DNA of 40,673 bases from Clostridia bacterium (GCA_017508195.1 JAFVZL010000048.1:1-40673), one strand, 5' to 3'. Counted from the first letter of the stretch, positions 26,595-35,089 are shown. The notes: a model not told the origin generated them from the letters alone. Translations and numbers: made by a program.

Positions 26595-27884
26595 TCAATT
26601 GTAATTATTTTCATTGAATTCGTAATTGCATACGGTTCTTTTGAACTTTCCGGAGGCAAGGGTGGGAATAACGTCAACGTGATCAATTCTGACGTTCGCA
26701 TTATCGCCAAGAAGCTCTTTAATCACTTTTATGATTCCAGCGTCATCATAGCATCCTTGAGCACCGTTAAGAACCAGAGAATAATCGTTTACTCCGTTTT
26801 GGATTATTTGGTACTGCTTTATGCTCTCAAACGCCTTCATATAAACGCCGAACGCATGAGAGGTGATTTTTTTTCCGCTCGTTGTGTAAATGACATCGGC
26901 ACGTCTACCCTGAATGCTTGAAATTTTGGTAACACATCCGTCTTTTTCCTCGAGCTTTATTGCCAAGTCACCGGTGTCATATCTTATCATAGGTAACGCA
27001 TAACCGTACAAGTCAGTAATGACAATTCGCCCAACTTCGCCAATATCAGCGGGCTCGTCCGAATCCTCTTTGAGGATCTCCAAATAAAAGCTTGCTATAT
27101 TGACGTCAAAAACGCCTTTTTCGCCAATTGCCTGGGCCAGAAAACCGTTTTCTTCATTGCTATATCTATCTGCAAGCTCACATCCCACAGTCTTCTTAAT
27201 CATAGATTTGATCTCGGGCGTCATTACTTCGCTTGAGGTAATAAAGGTTTTGACCTTAAACAAATCGGGCGTATCACCCTGTGAGATAAAGTATTTTACA
27301 AGATGCTCGTAGGTTGAGGCATAGCCTATACAAGCATTTACCGATCCGCTTTTAAGCTTACGTCTGATATATTCAAACGTATTCTTATCCAGATTTCTGA
27401 TATCTATGGGTGTTGCGTTTTGCAGAAATTGCTTCAAGCGAGATTGTTTTGTGCCCGAGCTCCACACTCTGAAATACATATAGGGATCGCCGAATTTCTG
27501 ACCTGCAAGATTGTTAAAAACAAGGAGGTCCGCGATTTGCCTGTTGCGTTTTTCTCTATCCCACACGACTCTGAAGGGGGTTCCGGTCGATCCGCTTGTG
27601 CTTACCTTTCGCAACGGCTTGCCCGTAAAGGCGGAGGATAGCATAGAATCGTAATTCTCCCTGATTACCGTTTTGTTAATTACGGGGTATGATGAGATGC
27701 AGTCATCAGAGAAAGCGCTGTAAAAGGAGGTCGTTTCACTCGCATGATGTAAAAGCTCGTTCAAACGCCTTGTGTTGGGCTTCCCCTCTGTTAGAATTTT
27801 GCAAATGTCATTATAGTGTCGTCTGACTCGACCGCCCTTTATTGCATCCAACGCCCAGAATGCGAGACGTCTTAAAGTTCTCAT
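26595..27884 (-). CDS. CapK/PaaK-like adenylate-forming enzyme
   Basis: With ATG 27884 the protein has 429 residues. The frame extends to 28061, but that part overlaps the FemAB-like gene, and AGGAG lies 12 bp before 27884. It carries adenylate-forming motifs: KVSTSGSTGTPFRVVWDREKRNRQ (P-loop), a DRYSNEENGFLAQ region and LPMIRYDTGDLAI. This resembles the phenylacetate-CoA ligase/CapK group often found in capsule loci. Such enzymes activate a carboxylate with ATP. The acyl acceptor and substrate are unknown. It lies between the FemAB-like transferase and the first GT4, suggesting activation of an acyl or amino acid group for the polysaccharide, which is inference. Confidence 0.85.
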   Translation of the reverse strand: MRTLRRLAFWALDAIKGGRVRRHYNDICKILTEGKPNTRRLNELLHHASETTSFYSAFSDDCISSYPVINKTVIRENYDSMLSSAFTGKPLRKVSTSGSTGTPFRVVWDREKRNRQIADLLVFNNLAGQKFGDPYMYFRVWSSGTKQSRLKQFLQNATPIDIRNLDKNTFEYIRRKLKSGSVNACIGYASTYEHLVKYFISQGDTPDLFKVKTFITSSEVMTPEIKSMIKKTVGCELADRYSNEENGFLAQAIGEKGVFDVNIASFYLEILKEDSDEPADIGEVGRIVITDLYGYALPMIRYDTGDLAIKLEEKDGCVTKISSIQGRRADVIYTTSGKKITSHAFGVYMKAFESIKQYQIIQNGVNDYSLVLNGAQGCYDDAGIIKVIKELLGDNANVRIDHVDVIPTLASGKFKRTVCNYEFNENNYN

Positions 27885-27942
27885 AATACAATACATCTCC
27901 TGAATTAGGTAACCGATGACGGCTACTTGATAATGATCTATG

Positions 27943-28929
27943 TTATATTCTTGGTTTTCGGTATGCTGGGAAGAAATCCGAGCATTCGGTATTTCCGCTT
28001 TCTCTGCAAAGCATATCATAGGCAGCATTATCCCAGATACGCTTACCGACGTAAAAATCAAATTCGGTCATCTGTGCAAATTGCTTTTTAAACAGGTACA
28101 GGTTATCGTCTTCGGCATTGGATCTGCCACCACCGTGGTGAATGAGCTTGTAACCGTGCTCTTTTCCCCATAGAGTGACAGCATAACGAAGTATGTAAGC
28201 GGGAGAAAGGTGGAGATATTCCGAGAGGGTGCCGGAAAGGTGAATATGTATTGTGTTGTTATACACGAAATAAAGACCTGCTGCAATTGTCTTTTCTTCA
28301 AAAATAGCTTCTACGAATATAAGATTTTTTTGGAAATACTTTAAGCAATCATTGAAATACTCATCGTCAAAATAATAATAATCGCTTGCACCGTTGCGAT
28401 CCATAGTGGAGTAATATATATCCTTGAATCTGCTTATATCAGCAGGGGCCTCTGTAACTCTCCATGTAACCCCTTTTGCAGTCGAGCGGCGTATGTTTTT
28501 TCTGCACCCCTTGGAAAACTCTTCTGAAACAGGATCCTCAAGGGTGAGGTCGGTACCTAAGGTTTTTCTGATGGGTATGGCTGAGTAAACGTCCTTAAAG
28601 TCGGAAGCGTTATTGAAAATAGGGTGAAATCTGACAAATTCGCTGACTATACCCTCGCTTTTACAATATTCGGAGAAGTTGGCTTCAAAGCCGGAGATGA
28701 GTTCTTCTCGGGTATGCCCATCACACACTCTTTCGATGATTGGACCGCCGTAACCGTAGGGTGTTGTGATGTCGTATAATTCTTTATCTGCTTTGATCGG
28801 TATCTCTCGTTTGATGAAAAGGTGGCTAACTCTTCCAAATTCGCTGTCGTACACGTAGCGAATTGCTTTTCCGCTTTCGCATTTTTCGTAGAGCCTGCCG
28901 TATTCCTCGGCGAAGTATATATCCTGCAT
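27943..28929 (-). CDS. FemAB/GNAT-like transferase (Acetyltransf_6 type)
   Basis: The 328-residue protein starts at ATG 28929 after GAGGA. It resembles the FemAB/FemX-like double-GNAT group: FVRFHPIFNNASDFKDVY, RRSTAKGVTWRV, FKDIYYSTMDRNGASDYYYFDDEYFNDCLKYF, IFEEKTIAAGLYFVYNNTIHIHLSGTLSEYLHLSPAYILRYAVTLWGKEHGYKLIHHGGG. Members transfer amino acids or acyl groups onto cell-envelope carriers, and many are found in exopolysaccharide loci. It lacks signal or membrane segments. The actual donor (aminoacyl-tRNA or acyl-CoA) cannot be told. It sits between a GNAT gene and the CapK-like gene. Confidence 0.82.
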   Translation of the reverse strand: MQDIYFAEEYGRLYEKCESGKAIRYVYDSEFGRVSHLFIKREIPIKADKELYDITTPYGYGGPIIERVCDGHTREELISGFEANFSEYCKSEGIVSEFVRFHPIFNNASDFKDVYSAIPIRKTLGTDLTLEDPVSEEFSKGCRKNIRRSTAKGVTWRVTEAPADISRFKDIYYSTMDRNGASDYYYFDDEYFNDCLKYFQKNLIFVEAIFEEKTIAAGLYFVYNNTIHIHLSGTLSEYLHLSPAYILRYAVTLWGKEHGYKLIHHGGGRSNAEDDNLYLFKKQFAQMTEFDFYVGKRIWDNAAYDMLCRESGNTECSDFFPAYRKPRI

Positions 28930-28949
28930 AATAGTCCTCGGTGTATTAT

Positions 28950-29414
28950 TTATAGCTCTTTTCTTAAGGTAATGTGATCTTCGTGATCGCGGTGGATTTT
29001 ATATCCCAGCTTCATATACAGCTTTGCTGCCAGCGGATTGATTTTGCTTACGTTCAGTTCGCATATTGATAAATTCTCGCTTTTTGCGGTTTCATCGCAT
29101 TTGCTAAGAAGTAAGCTTCCTATTCCTTTTCCGCGATGATTTTTACTGACAGCCGAGTAGAGTATGTGCATTAGCATTTTCTCTCCGTCATAGAGCTTGC
29201 ATGTCCAAGCGAAGCCTAAAAGCTCGTTGTTTTCACAATATGCAAAGCAATATGCTTTACTATGACTCAAATAGTCGATCATCTCATCAACTTTTTTCCG
29301 ACAGAAATCGATATCGGGAGGAGTGAGTGATCCCGCCGCCTTGCACTCGAAAAACAACTCGCAGAGTTCGTAGCGATGGGCTGATGCCTCATCAGGGGTT
29401 AACAGTCGTATCAT
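28950..29414 (-). CDS. GNAT family N-acetyltransferase
   Basis: This 154-residue protein starts at ATG 29414 and overlaps the end of the priming transferase by 23 bp. It has the GNAT core: AYCENNELLGFAWTCKL, then MLMHILYSAVSKNHRGKGIGSLLLSKCDETAKS with the acetyl-CoA loop (RGKGIG), ELNVSKINPLAAKLYMKLGYKIH and a final strand. It probably acetylates the 4-amino group made by the EpsN-like aminotransferase, the role played by EpsM or PglD in related loci. Those enzymes are left-handed beta-helix proteins, so this would be a non-homologous replacement. That role is inferred. Confidence 0.85.
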   Translation of the reverse strand: MIRLLTPDEASAHRYELCELFFECKAAGSLTPPDIDFCRKKVDEMIDYLSHSKAYCFAYCENNELLGFAWTCKLYDGEKMLMHILYSAVSKNHRGKGIGSLLLSKCDETAKSENLSICELNVSKINPLAAKLYMKLGYKIHRDHEDHITLRKEL

Positions 29415-30051
29415 TGCAAAGCATATCCCCTCTCTCGATGTCTAAACTTTCCATTTTGTGCTGCTTGCCGACAGCAATATCTTTACGCTTAAGAACCTTG
29501 AATACGGTTTTCCAAAGTATCGCAATATCATTCCATAAAGACATTGTTTCTATGTACTTGAGATCTAAAGCAAATCGTTCGTTCCACGACAAAAGATTTC
29601 TTCCGTTGATTTGCGCAAGACCGGTAAGACCCGGGCGAACATCGTGACGGTGGCGCTCTTCATCGGTGTAGTACGGCAGATACCTGACAAGCAACGGTCT
29701 CGGACCTACGATCGACATATCACCGATGAGAATGTTAAATAGCTCGGGAAGCTCATCGAGCGAGGTGGAGCGTAAGAATCTTCCGTATTTGTTCAGTCGC
29801 TCGTCATCGGGAAGAAGGTTGCCGTCCTTGTCTTTCGCGTTTGACATGGTACGGAACTTTATCATTCTGAATATACGCTCTTTGCCCGTTCTCTTGTCAA
29901 TTTCACCGGGGCGTTCTTGTGTGAAGAAAGGATTGCCGCGCATAGCAATTGCACCGGTAATTGTGAGTATCAATAAAACGGGAGATAGAACAATTATAGC
30001 GAGAAGTGAAAGAATAATATCGAAAAAGCGTTTAAAGAAATATCTATACAT
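29392..30051 (-). CDS. Priming phosphoglycosyltransferase, EpsL/PglC type
   Basis: With ATG 30051 (AGAGGAG 6 bp upstream) the protein has 219 residues. An in-frame TTG at 30072 is rejected. It has one N-terminal hydrophobic segment (FFDIILSLLAIIVLSPVLLILTITGAI) followed by the catalytic block FTQERPG, RIFRMIKFRTM, STSLDELPELFNILIGDMSIVGPRPLLVRYLPYY and RPGLTGLAQINGRN. The sequence is that of small monotopic phosphoglycosyltransferases. It transfers a sugar-1-phosphate from a UDP-sugar to undecaprenyl phosphate, starting the repeat unit. With the EpsN-like gene upstream, a UDP-diacetamido-trideoxy sugar is the likely donor (inferred). Confidence 0.92.
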   Translation of the reverse strand: MYRYFFKRFFDIILSLLAIIVLSPVLLILTITGAIAMRGNPFFTQERPGEIDKRTGKERIFRMIKFRTMSNAKDKDGNLLPDDERLNKYGRFLRSTSLDELPELFNILIGDMSIVGPRPLLVRYLPYYTDEERHRHDVRPGLTGLAQINGRNLLSWNERFALDLKYIETMSLWNDIAILWKTVFKVLKRKDIAVGKQHKMESLDIERGDMLCNDTTVNP

Positions 30052-30064
30052 AACAAACTCCTCT

Positions 30065-31297
30065 TTACTCAAAGCATTTTCTGATGAGTGCTATAATAAC
30101 GTCTTGCTCCTCGGGCGTCATTTTGTTATCGCTCGGCAGGCATAGCCCGCGCTCGAATATATCCTCGGCACAGCCGAAAGGAATATCTCCCGTTCTCTGT
30201 GCCTCAAGCGCTCTGCCGTCCCCCTTGCGGGTGACAAACGGGCAGTCCTTGTAGATCGGCTGCATATGCATGGGCTTCCAGATAGGTCTGCCCTCGGCAT
30301 TGTATGCGGCTAAGGTCTCGAGTATTTCGGTAGGGCAGCTCTTTCCGCTTTCGTGAACGAAGCTCGCGAGCTTGTCCGTGCGTGTCTGCTCGCACATACC
30401 GTCCTTGTCGATAAGCAGACAGGAGAGCCAGAAGTTCGGTACCATAGTCTCAGTATCGTACGGATTCATCGACACAGGCAGACCCTTAAGACCCTCGCGG
30501 TATCTTTCGTAAATAGCGCGCTTCTCGGCAATATGCTCGCCGAGGTGAGGATACTGACCGCGCACCACACCTGCGATCACGTTGCTCATACGGTAGTTGT
30601 ATCCGAGCTCCTCGTGCTGATACCACGGTGCATTCTCGCGGCTCTGCGTAGACCACTTTCTCGCCTTCGCCGCACACTCTGCGTCATTAGTGAGCAGAAC
30701 ACCGCCCGACGAGCCTGTTATGATCTTGTTCCCGTTAAAGGAAATAATTCCGAGCGTGCCGAAGCTGCCGGTTTGCTTGCCCTTGTATGTAGCGCCGAGT
30801 GACTCTGCCGCATCCTCGATAAGGATAGCACCGTGCTTGTTACAGATATCAACTATCTCATCGAGCTTTGACGGAGTGCCGTAGAGGTTGGCAAGCATTA
30901 CTACCTTGGTATCGGGGTATAGCTCGAAGGCGCGCTCCAGCGCCTCGGGATCCATATTCCAGGTATCGTATTCTGAGTCGATGAATACGGGGATAGCACC
31001 CTCGTAGACGATGGGGTTGACAGTCGCGGCAAAGGTCATATCCGTCGCAAAAACGCGGTCGCCTCGCTTGACACCCGCGAGCTTGATCGCAAGATGAAGC
31101 GCAGCTGTGCCGCAGGCGAGACCTACAGCGTGTTTAACACCTACGAACTCCGCGCTGATTCGCTCAACCTCGTTAATATTTTCGCCGACGGTGCTCATCC
31201 AGTTGGTCTCGTATGCTTTTCTTACGTATTCGAGCTCCTCACCGTGCATTGTCGGTGTTGAAAGCCATACCTTCTTTTTAAATGGCTTGAATTCCAT
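30065..31297 (-). CDS. epsN: DegT/DnrJ/EryC1/StrS aminotransferase, EpsN-like
   Basis: The 410-residue protein starts at ATG 31297 after GGAGG. It is a PLP-dependent sugar aminotransferase with PLP-lysine 191 in SFNGNKIITGSSGG, ACGTAALHLAI at 61-71, DMTFAATVNPIVYEGAIPVFID, LANLYG and ILIEDAAESLGATYKGKQTGSFG. This agrees closely with what I remember of Bacillus subtilis EpsN. It aminates C4 of a UDP-4-keto-6-deoxy-GlcNAc, giving a bacillosamine-type sugar. No retaining PglF/EpsC-type dehydratase lies in the window, so its keto-sugar substrate comes from elsewhere or from CapE. It is the first gene of the operon and has a consensus promoter upstream. Confidence 0.92.
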   Translation of the reverse strand: MEFKPFKKKVWLSTPTMHGEELEYVRKAYETNWMSTVGENINEVERISAEFVGVKHAVGLACGTAALHLAIKLAGVKRGDRVFATDMTFAATVNPIVYEGAIPVFIDSEYDTWNMDPEALERAFELYPDTKVVMLANLYGTPSKLDEIVDICNKHGAILIEDAAESLGATYKGKQTGSFGTLGIISFNGNKIITGSSGGVLLTNDAECAAKARKWSTQSRENAPWYQHEELGYNYRMSNVIAGVVRGQYPHLGEHIAEKRAIYERYREGLKGLPVSMNPYDTETMVPNFWLSCLLIDKDGMCEQTRTDKLASFVHESGKSCPTEILETLAAYNAEGRPIWKPMHMQPIYKDCPFVTRKGDGRALEAQRTGDIPFGCAEDIFERGLCLPSDNKMTPEEQDVIIALIRKCFE

Positions 31298-31347
31298 CTA
31301 TTGTATCCTCCTGCGTATGTACGCATAATAAGGTTGTATCCTTGATA

Positions 31348-31376
31348 ATTATACAACGCGTCGCTAAGGAAGTCAA
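31348..31376 (-). promoter_or_regulatory. Sigma-A promoter of the polysaccharide operon
   Basis: On the minus strand TTGACT (31371-31376) and TATAAT (31348-31353) are separated by 17 bp, about 50 bp upstream of the epsN-like start. The leader contains a small palindrome TGCGTA-CA-TACGCA next to the ribosome site. The remainder of the gap up to the terminator at 31562 shows nothing else. Confidence 0.9.
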
Positions 31377-31561
31377 TAAAATCAAATAAATATTTAAAAT
31401 AAACGAAATGCAGATTTGGCTTTCTGCACAAAACTCTCGCTGAAAAATGAGGATTATTGACAAAAAGATCGATTTGAAGCTAAGGAGCGATACTACCGTG
31501 TGCCGAAAAATGCAAAATAGTAAATCTTGTGATGTCACCTTGAATCTATAGTCGAACAAGA

Positions 31562-31592
31562 AAAAAGACGGCAGTCGGGCTGCCGTCTTTTT
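31562..31592 (-). terminator. Terminator of the alkaline phosphatase gene
   Basis: A perfect 13-bp stem (31562-31574 with 31580-31592) reads into a T-run on the minus strand. It lies 36 bp past the phosphatase stop. It can also work on the plus strand. Confidence 0.88.
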
Positions 31593-31627
31593 CGGGAAAT
31601 TGCGGAAAATACCGCTAAATGTAAATA

Positions 31628-33022
31628 TCAGTTGGCTAAACTTGGCGGTTGATCGGGATCGCCGAAGCTTCCTTCGCCCATAAACGATGCAAAGGTTTTT
31701 GCGATCTGAGTGTTTTCGACCGTCTTTCCGTTAAAGAGCGCGGAGCCCTTTCCGTATGCGAAAACGGGGACGTTCACCGCGGTATGTGCCTCGGCGGTGT
31801 AAGAGTAGCTGCCGTCCTCGACGTTAAGACCGCCCGTCTCGTGATCGGCGGTTATAAGCACGAAGGTATCGGGATTATAAAATGCAAACTCCATAAATCT
31901 GCCTATTGCCTGATTGAAGCGAACGAGCGCGTTGAACGTCTTGTCGGCATCGTGCTGATGCGAGTGCTTATCGATGTGAGCCTCCTCAAACATAAGGAAG
32001 AAGCCTTTGGAGTTGGCGTTCAGCTTTTCGAGGGTGTTGACGATGGGTCTCTCAAGCATATCGTTCATGAAGAATACGTCATAGTAATCGTAGCCGCAGA
32101 CGATCTCGGTTCCGTATTTTTTGACGAGTTCCTGACGCGAGGTGACGAGCACGGTGTTGTCATCTCTGTTCGGGGCGTGAGCCGAGAAGGTAGAAGGTGT
32201 GGCACCGTTTTCGTCCTCGGTGGACATGACCGCCGTGCTCATGCCCTTGGAGCCGGCAAGCTCGGTGAGCGAGGTAAGGTTCTTCCCGTCCTTATCTACG
32301 CCTACGTGCTCGTTGTAGGTCTTGTAGCCGGTTGCAAGTGCTGTACCCGCTGCTGCACTGTCGGTCAGACCCGAAAGTGAGTTGGTGATTGCCTGACCCT
32401 GCGAGGGGAGCATATATCCGTAGAAGAAGTCCTCGCCGTCACTGTACGCGAGGTCGCCCTCCGTGGCAACGTCCATTGCGTCAAATAGCTGTGTATGCTC
32501 ATAGCCCATACCGTCACCGATAAGAAGAATGAAGTTTTTCGCATCCTCGACTATCGGCTCGTGTACGGATACCTCCTTAGGTACCTCGCTGACGAAGTTG
32601 TAGCCCGTAATATAAGTCTTAACGAAATAGTATGCCGCAGCAGCGATAACGAAGTAGTCACCCTCTAGAGCAATGTGCTCGTCGTTTGCAAAGATAGCAA
32701 ACTCAACACCCTCGCAGTCGGCATCGAGAGTCTTCGATATCTCGCGGTCTGTCTCTCCTACGACTATCTCGTGCTCCGCCACAGCGGTAGATGCCTCGAC
32801 CAGTGGAAGATCGATATCCGTGATCTCCTTGATCTTATCCTTTATGTACTGCGCGGCACGCTTGCTATAATCTGTATCGTCTTTATCGTAAACAATTGTG
32901 TACTTATCAAGGCTGATTCCGTTGATACTGACCTCTGTTCTGATACACGCGGCAAATGAAAATGCCACAAGAATAACCGTCATTACAAGCGCAATAAGCC
33001 TTACGGGTGTATTGTTTTTCAT
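31628..33022 (-). CDS. Alkaline phosphatase lipoprotein with extra N-terminal domain
   Basis: With ATG 33022 (AAAGGAG 5 bp upstream) the protein has 464 residues. A lipoprotein signal ends in the lipobox AFSFAAC with Cys26, so it should be anchored outside the membrane. Residues about 27-155 form a small alpha/beta domain not found in PhoA. The phosphatase domain follows: FILLIGDGMG (Asp170), nucleophile Ser222 in GLTDSAAAGTALATGYKTYN, a variant metal-binding block EEAHIDKHSHQHD (346-358) and ITADHETGG (Asp393-His394). The usual family form of the third motif is EGSQIDWAGHAND-like, so this one is unusual. It probably releases phosphate from extracellular organic phosphates. It is monocistronic with its own promoter. 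No PHO box was recognised. Confidence 0.88.
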   Translation of the reverse strand: MKNNTPVRLIALVMTVILVAFSFAACIRTEVSINGISLDKYTIVYDKDDTDYSKRAAQYIKDKIKEITDIDLPLVEASTAVAEHEIVVGETDREISKTLDADCEGVEFAIFANDEHIALEGDYFVIAAAAYYFVKTYITGYNFVSEVPKEVSVHEPIVEDAKNFILLIGDGMGYEHTQLFDAMDVATEGDLAYSDGEDFFYGYMLPSQGQAITNSLSGLTDSAAAGTALATGYKTYNEHVGVDKDGKNLTSLTELAGSKGMSTAVMSTEDENGATPSTFSAHAPNRDDNTVLVTSRQELVKKYGTEIVCGYDYYDVFFMNDMLERPIVNTLEKLNANSKGFFLMFEEAHIDKHSHQHDADKTFNALVRFNQAIGRFMEFAFYNPDTFVLITADHETGGLNVEDGSYSYTAEAHTAVNVPVFAYGKGSALFNGKTVENTQIAKTFASFMGEGSFGDPDQPPSLAN

Positions 33023-33050
33023 AAGAGCTCCTTTGATTTTTGTTAACATC

Positions 33051-33079
33051 ATTATAGCATAATATAATTAAAAGTGCAA
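33051..33079 (-). promoter_or_regulatory. Promoter of the alkaline phosphatase gene
   Basis: On the minus strand TTGCAC (33074-33079) and TATAAT (33051-33056) are separated by 17 bp, about 29 bp before the start codon. Confidence 0.82.
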
Positions 33080-33098
33080 TATAAGTGCAGAAAATAGC

Positions 33099-33130
33099 GA
33101 GAAAAGGGCGGAATAATCCGCCCTTTTCTC
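33099..33130 (-). terminator. Terminator after the oxidoreductase gene
   Basis: A perfect 14-bp stem (33099-33112 with 33117-33130) surrounds ATAA. It lies downstream of the minus-strand oxidoreductase stop. The following T content is modest on the minus strand, so efficiency is uncertain. The rest of 33131-33268 shows no gene. Confidence 0.7.
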
Positions 33131-33268
33131 ACATGAAGGGTTATAAATATGATGCCCTGTTTCGCGCTATGAATTACGCAACTAAGCGGGAAATGTCAGA
33201 AAATATCACACGGGTAGGCACTAAAACGCGCTTTTTGCCTCTTTTTGTGCTGAAAATATATCGACGGC

Positions 33269-34246
33269 TCAGAACGCAAGCTCGCGGAGTAAGAATTCGA
33301 GAGAGGATACACCGTCGGTGAGGGTTGCCTGCTCTATGGGCTCACCCTTCTTAGCTCTTTCAGAGAAGTAAACAAGCTCGTTATAATATCCGCCGAGATC
33401 GGAGATATTACCGCCCTTGTATGCCTCGCCTCTGAGCTCCTTCTTTTCGATCTTTATTTCACTTGCTCCGTTTTTATCGTAGAGCATAAATTTTCCGCCC
33501 GCATTCTCGAGTACAGCTTTTTCAAACACAACGCGGAAGGTTGCCTCGAAGGGATGAGAGGCGGGAAGATCCCAAGTACCCTCAACGCCAACGACGAAAT
33601 CTCCGTACTGCATTATCGTGTTTACGTAGGAGTTCTTCTCGCCCTTGATATTTCTTACCGAGTAGAATTTCTCGGGCTCACCGAATAGCGAAAGAACGTA
33701 GTCAACGTCATGCACGTGCAGATCCTGTCCTGCGCCGCCCGAGAGCTTGTAGTCGAGCAGCCAATTGTTCCAGCCCCATTCGGGACGGGGAGAGATACGG
33801 CGGAAGTTTGCATTTACTACCTTTCCGTAGGTTTCGTTCTTGATGATCTTGCGAAGCTCGACGTATTCGTCCCAGAAGCGTATGACCTGACCGACCTGTA
33901 CTCTTGCACCGGTAGCCTTGCTCTTTTCTATAAGCATTTTGCCCTCGTCCGGGGTCAATGCAACGGGCTTTTCGATGAATACGTACTTGACCTTATCCAT
34001 TGCAAGGAGCGCATACTCCGCGTGAAGGAAGGTGGGAAGGCATATATCTATGATATCTACCTCGGCGTTTGCGATAAGCTCCTTACCGTCAGAGTAAAGC
34101 TTCGCATTCGTTCCGTCCGAAAGCGCCCTGGAGCGCTCGGGGCGTATATCAGCGAGTGCCGCGATCTCGACACCCTCAATGTTTTTGTAGCAGTTTGCGT
34201 GCATCTCGCCCATGAAGCCGCAGCCGATAAGTCCAACTCTTAACAT
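33269..34246 (-). CDS. Gfo/Idh/MocA family oxidoreductase
   Basis: The 325-residue protein starts at ATG 34246 after GGAGG. It begins with the NAD(P)-binding LRVGLIGCGFMGEMHANCY, then VDIIDICLPTFLHAEYALLAMDKVKYVFIEKPVALTPDEG, which includes the family's EKP motif, and a C-terminal domain with DLHVHDVDYVLSLFGEP, whose D-x3-D-x-H-like residues fit a sugar or inositol dehydrogenase. The substrate is unknown. It lies 3 bp downstream of the sugar isomerase stop and shares its promoter. Together with the AraC-type gene this looks like a small carbohydrate or inositol catabolic operon. Confidence 0.9.
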   Translation of the reverse strand: MLRVGLIGCGFMGEMHANCYKNIEGVEIAALADIRPERSRALSDGTNAKLYSDGKELIANAEVDIIDICLPTFLHAEYALLAMDKVKYVFIEKPVALTPDEGKMLIEKSKATGARVQVGQVIRFWDEYVELRKIIKNETYGKVVNANFRRISPRPEWGWNNWLLDYKLSGGAGQDLHVHDVDYVLSLFGEPEKFYSVRNIKGEKNSYVNTIMQYGDFVVGVEGTWDLPASHPFEATFRVVFEKAVLENAGGKFMLYDKNGASEIKIEKKELRGEAYKGGNISDLGGYYNELVYFSERAKKGEPIEQATLTDGVSSLEFLLRELAF

Positions 34247-34249
34247 ATA

Positions 34250-35089
34250 TTATTTCCTCCCTAATATCTTATCCATTGCAAACGAGGTGTTATAAATAAT
34301 AGCCTCGGTATGGTGCTTGTAATTCGGTATCATCTCCGCCGATACCCAGCCGTCGTAGCCGATCTCTCCGAGAGCCTTTACGACCTCGGGGTAGTCTACG
34401 TCACCCGCAAGAAGGTCTACGAAGCCGTGTAGACCGCCCGCCTCTATGCGATAGTCCTTGAAATGTACCTTTTTTATTCTGTTTCCGAGAATTCTGATCC
34501 AGTCCTCGGGATAGCTGCAGTATAGCGTATTACCTATATCTAAGTAGCTTCCGATATACTCACTGCCGAGCTTATCAATGAAGTCGCGCATCTCCATGGG
34601 AGAAATAAGGAATTTGTTCCACACGTTTTCAAGACCGATGGATACGCCGAGCGACCTTGCATAAGGCTCGAGCTCGGACAGACCCTCGAGAGCCCTTTCG
34701 TATACTACGTCATATGCAACCTTCTTTTCGGGGTGAGAGAAGCTGACGTTTACGGCACCGGGAACAACGAGTATCGTGTCTGCACCGATGAGCTTCGCGC
34801 ACTCTAGCTGTCTCTTTATCATATCCTTCGCACGCTCGCGCATGACCTTATCGTCATCACTAAGGCGAAGCTCCCAGCATAGACCCGAGGAGAGAGAGTA
34901 GAGCGCGAGTCCCATGTCCTCTGCTGTTTTCCTGATTTCCTTGATTTCTTTATCGCTCGATTCCATCGAGAGCTCACCCTCGCCGTTCAGCGCGAGCTCA
35001 ACACCCTCAAAGCCCGCATCCCGTGCAAGCGCGAGAGAGTCACGGATGCTTCCGGCAGGGAAGGACCAGATGTTAATACCCTTTTTCAT
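34250..35089 (-). CDS. Sugar phosphate isomerase/epimerase (TIM-barrel, AP-endonuclease-2 fold)
   Basis: With ATG 35089 the protein has 279 residues. GGAG lies 6 bp upstream of this codon, within the codons of an in-frame upstream ATG (35101) that has no ribosome site of its own. Residues show the xylose-isomerase-like TIM barrel family: INIWSFP at the start, FEGVELALNGEGELS, IGADTILVVPGAVN, IGLENVWNKFLISPMEMRDFID, SYLDIGNT and KKVHFKDYR, with the metal-binding Glu, Asp and His positions retained. Relatives include inosose isomerase and other keto-sugar epimerases. Pairing with a Gfo/Idh enzyme is common in inositol and rare-sugar pathways. The substrate is not assigned. Confidence 0.88.
   Translation of the reverse strand: MKKGINIWSFPAGSIRDSLALARDAGFEGVELALNGEGELSMESSDKEIKEIRKTAEDMGLALYSLSSGLCWELRLSDDDKVMRERAKDMIKRQLECAKLIGADTILVVPGAVNVSFSHPEKKVAYDVVYERALEGLSELEPYARSLGVSIGLENVWNKFLISPMEMRDFIDKLGSEYIGSYLDIGNTLYCSYPEDWIRILGNRIKKVHFKDYRIEAGGLHGFVDLLAGDVDYPEVVKALGEIGYDGWVSAEMIPNYKHHTEAIIYNTSFAMDKILGRK

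Noticed and set aside
27884-28061. N-terminal extension of the CapK-like protein
   Set aside because: It overlaps the end of the FemAB-like gene by over 100 bp, and the ribosome site and family start point to ATG 27884.
31480-31553. Possible tiny peptide after AAGGAG near 31481 (GTG start, 17 codons)
   Set aside because: A TTGACA lies upstream but no -10 follows at the right distance, and the peptide resembles nothing.
33085-33321. A 78-codon plus-strand frame between the phosphatase and the oxidoreductase
   Set aside because: It covers a terminator hairpin and the 3' end of the minus-strand oxidoreductase and has a basic, non-protein-like composition.
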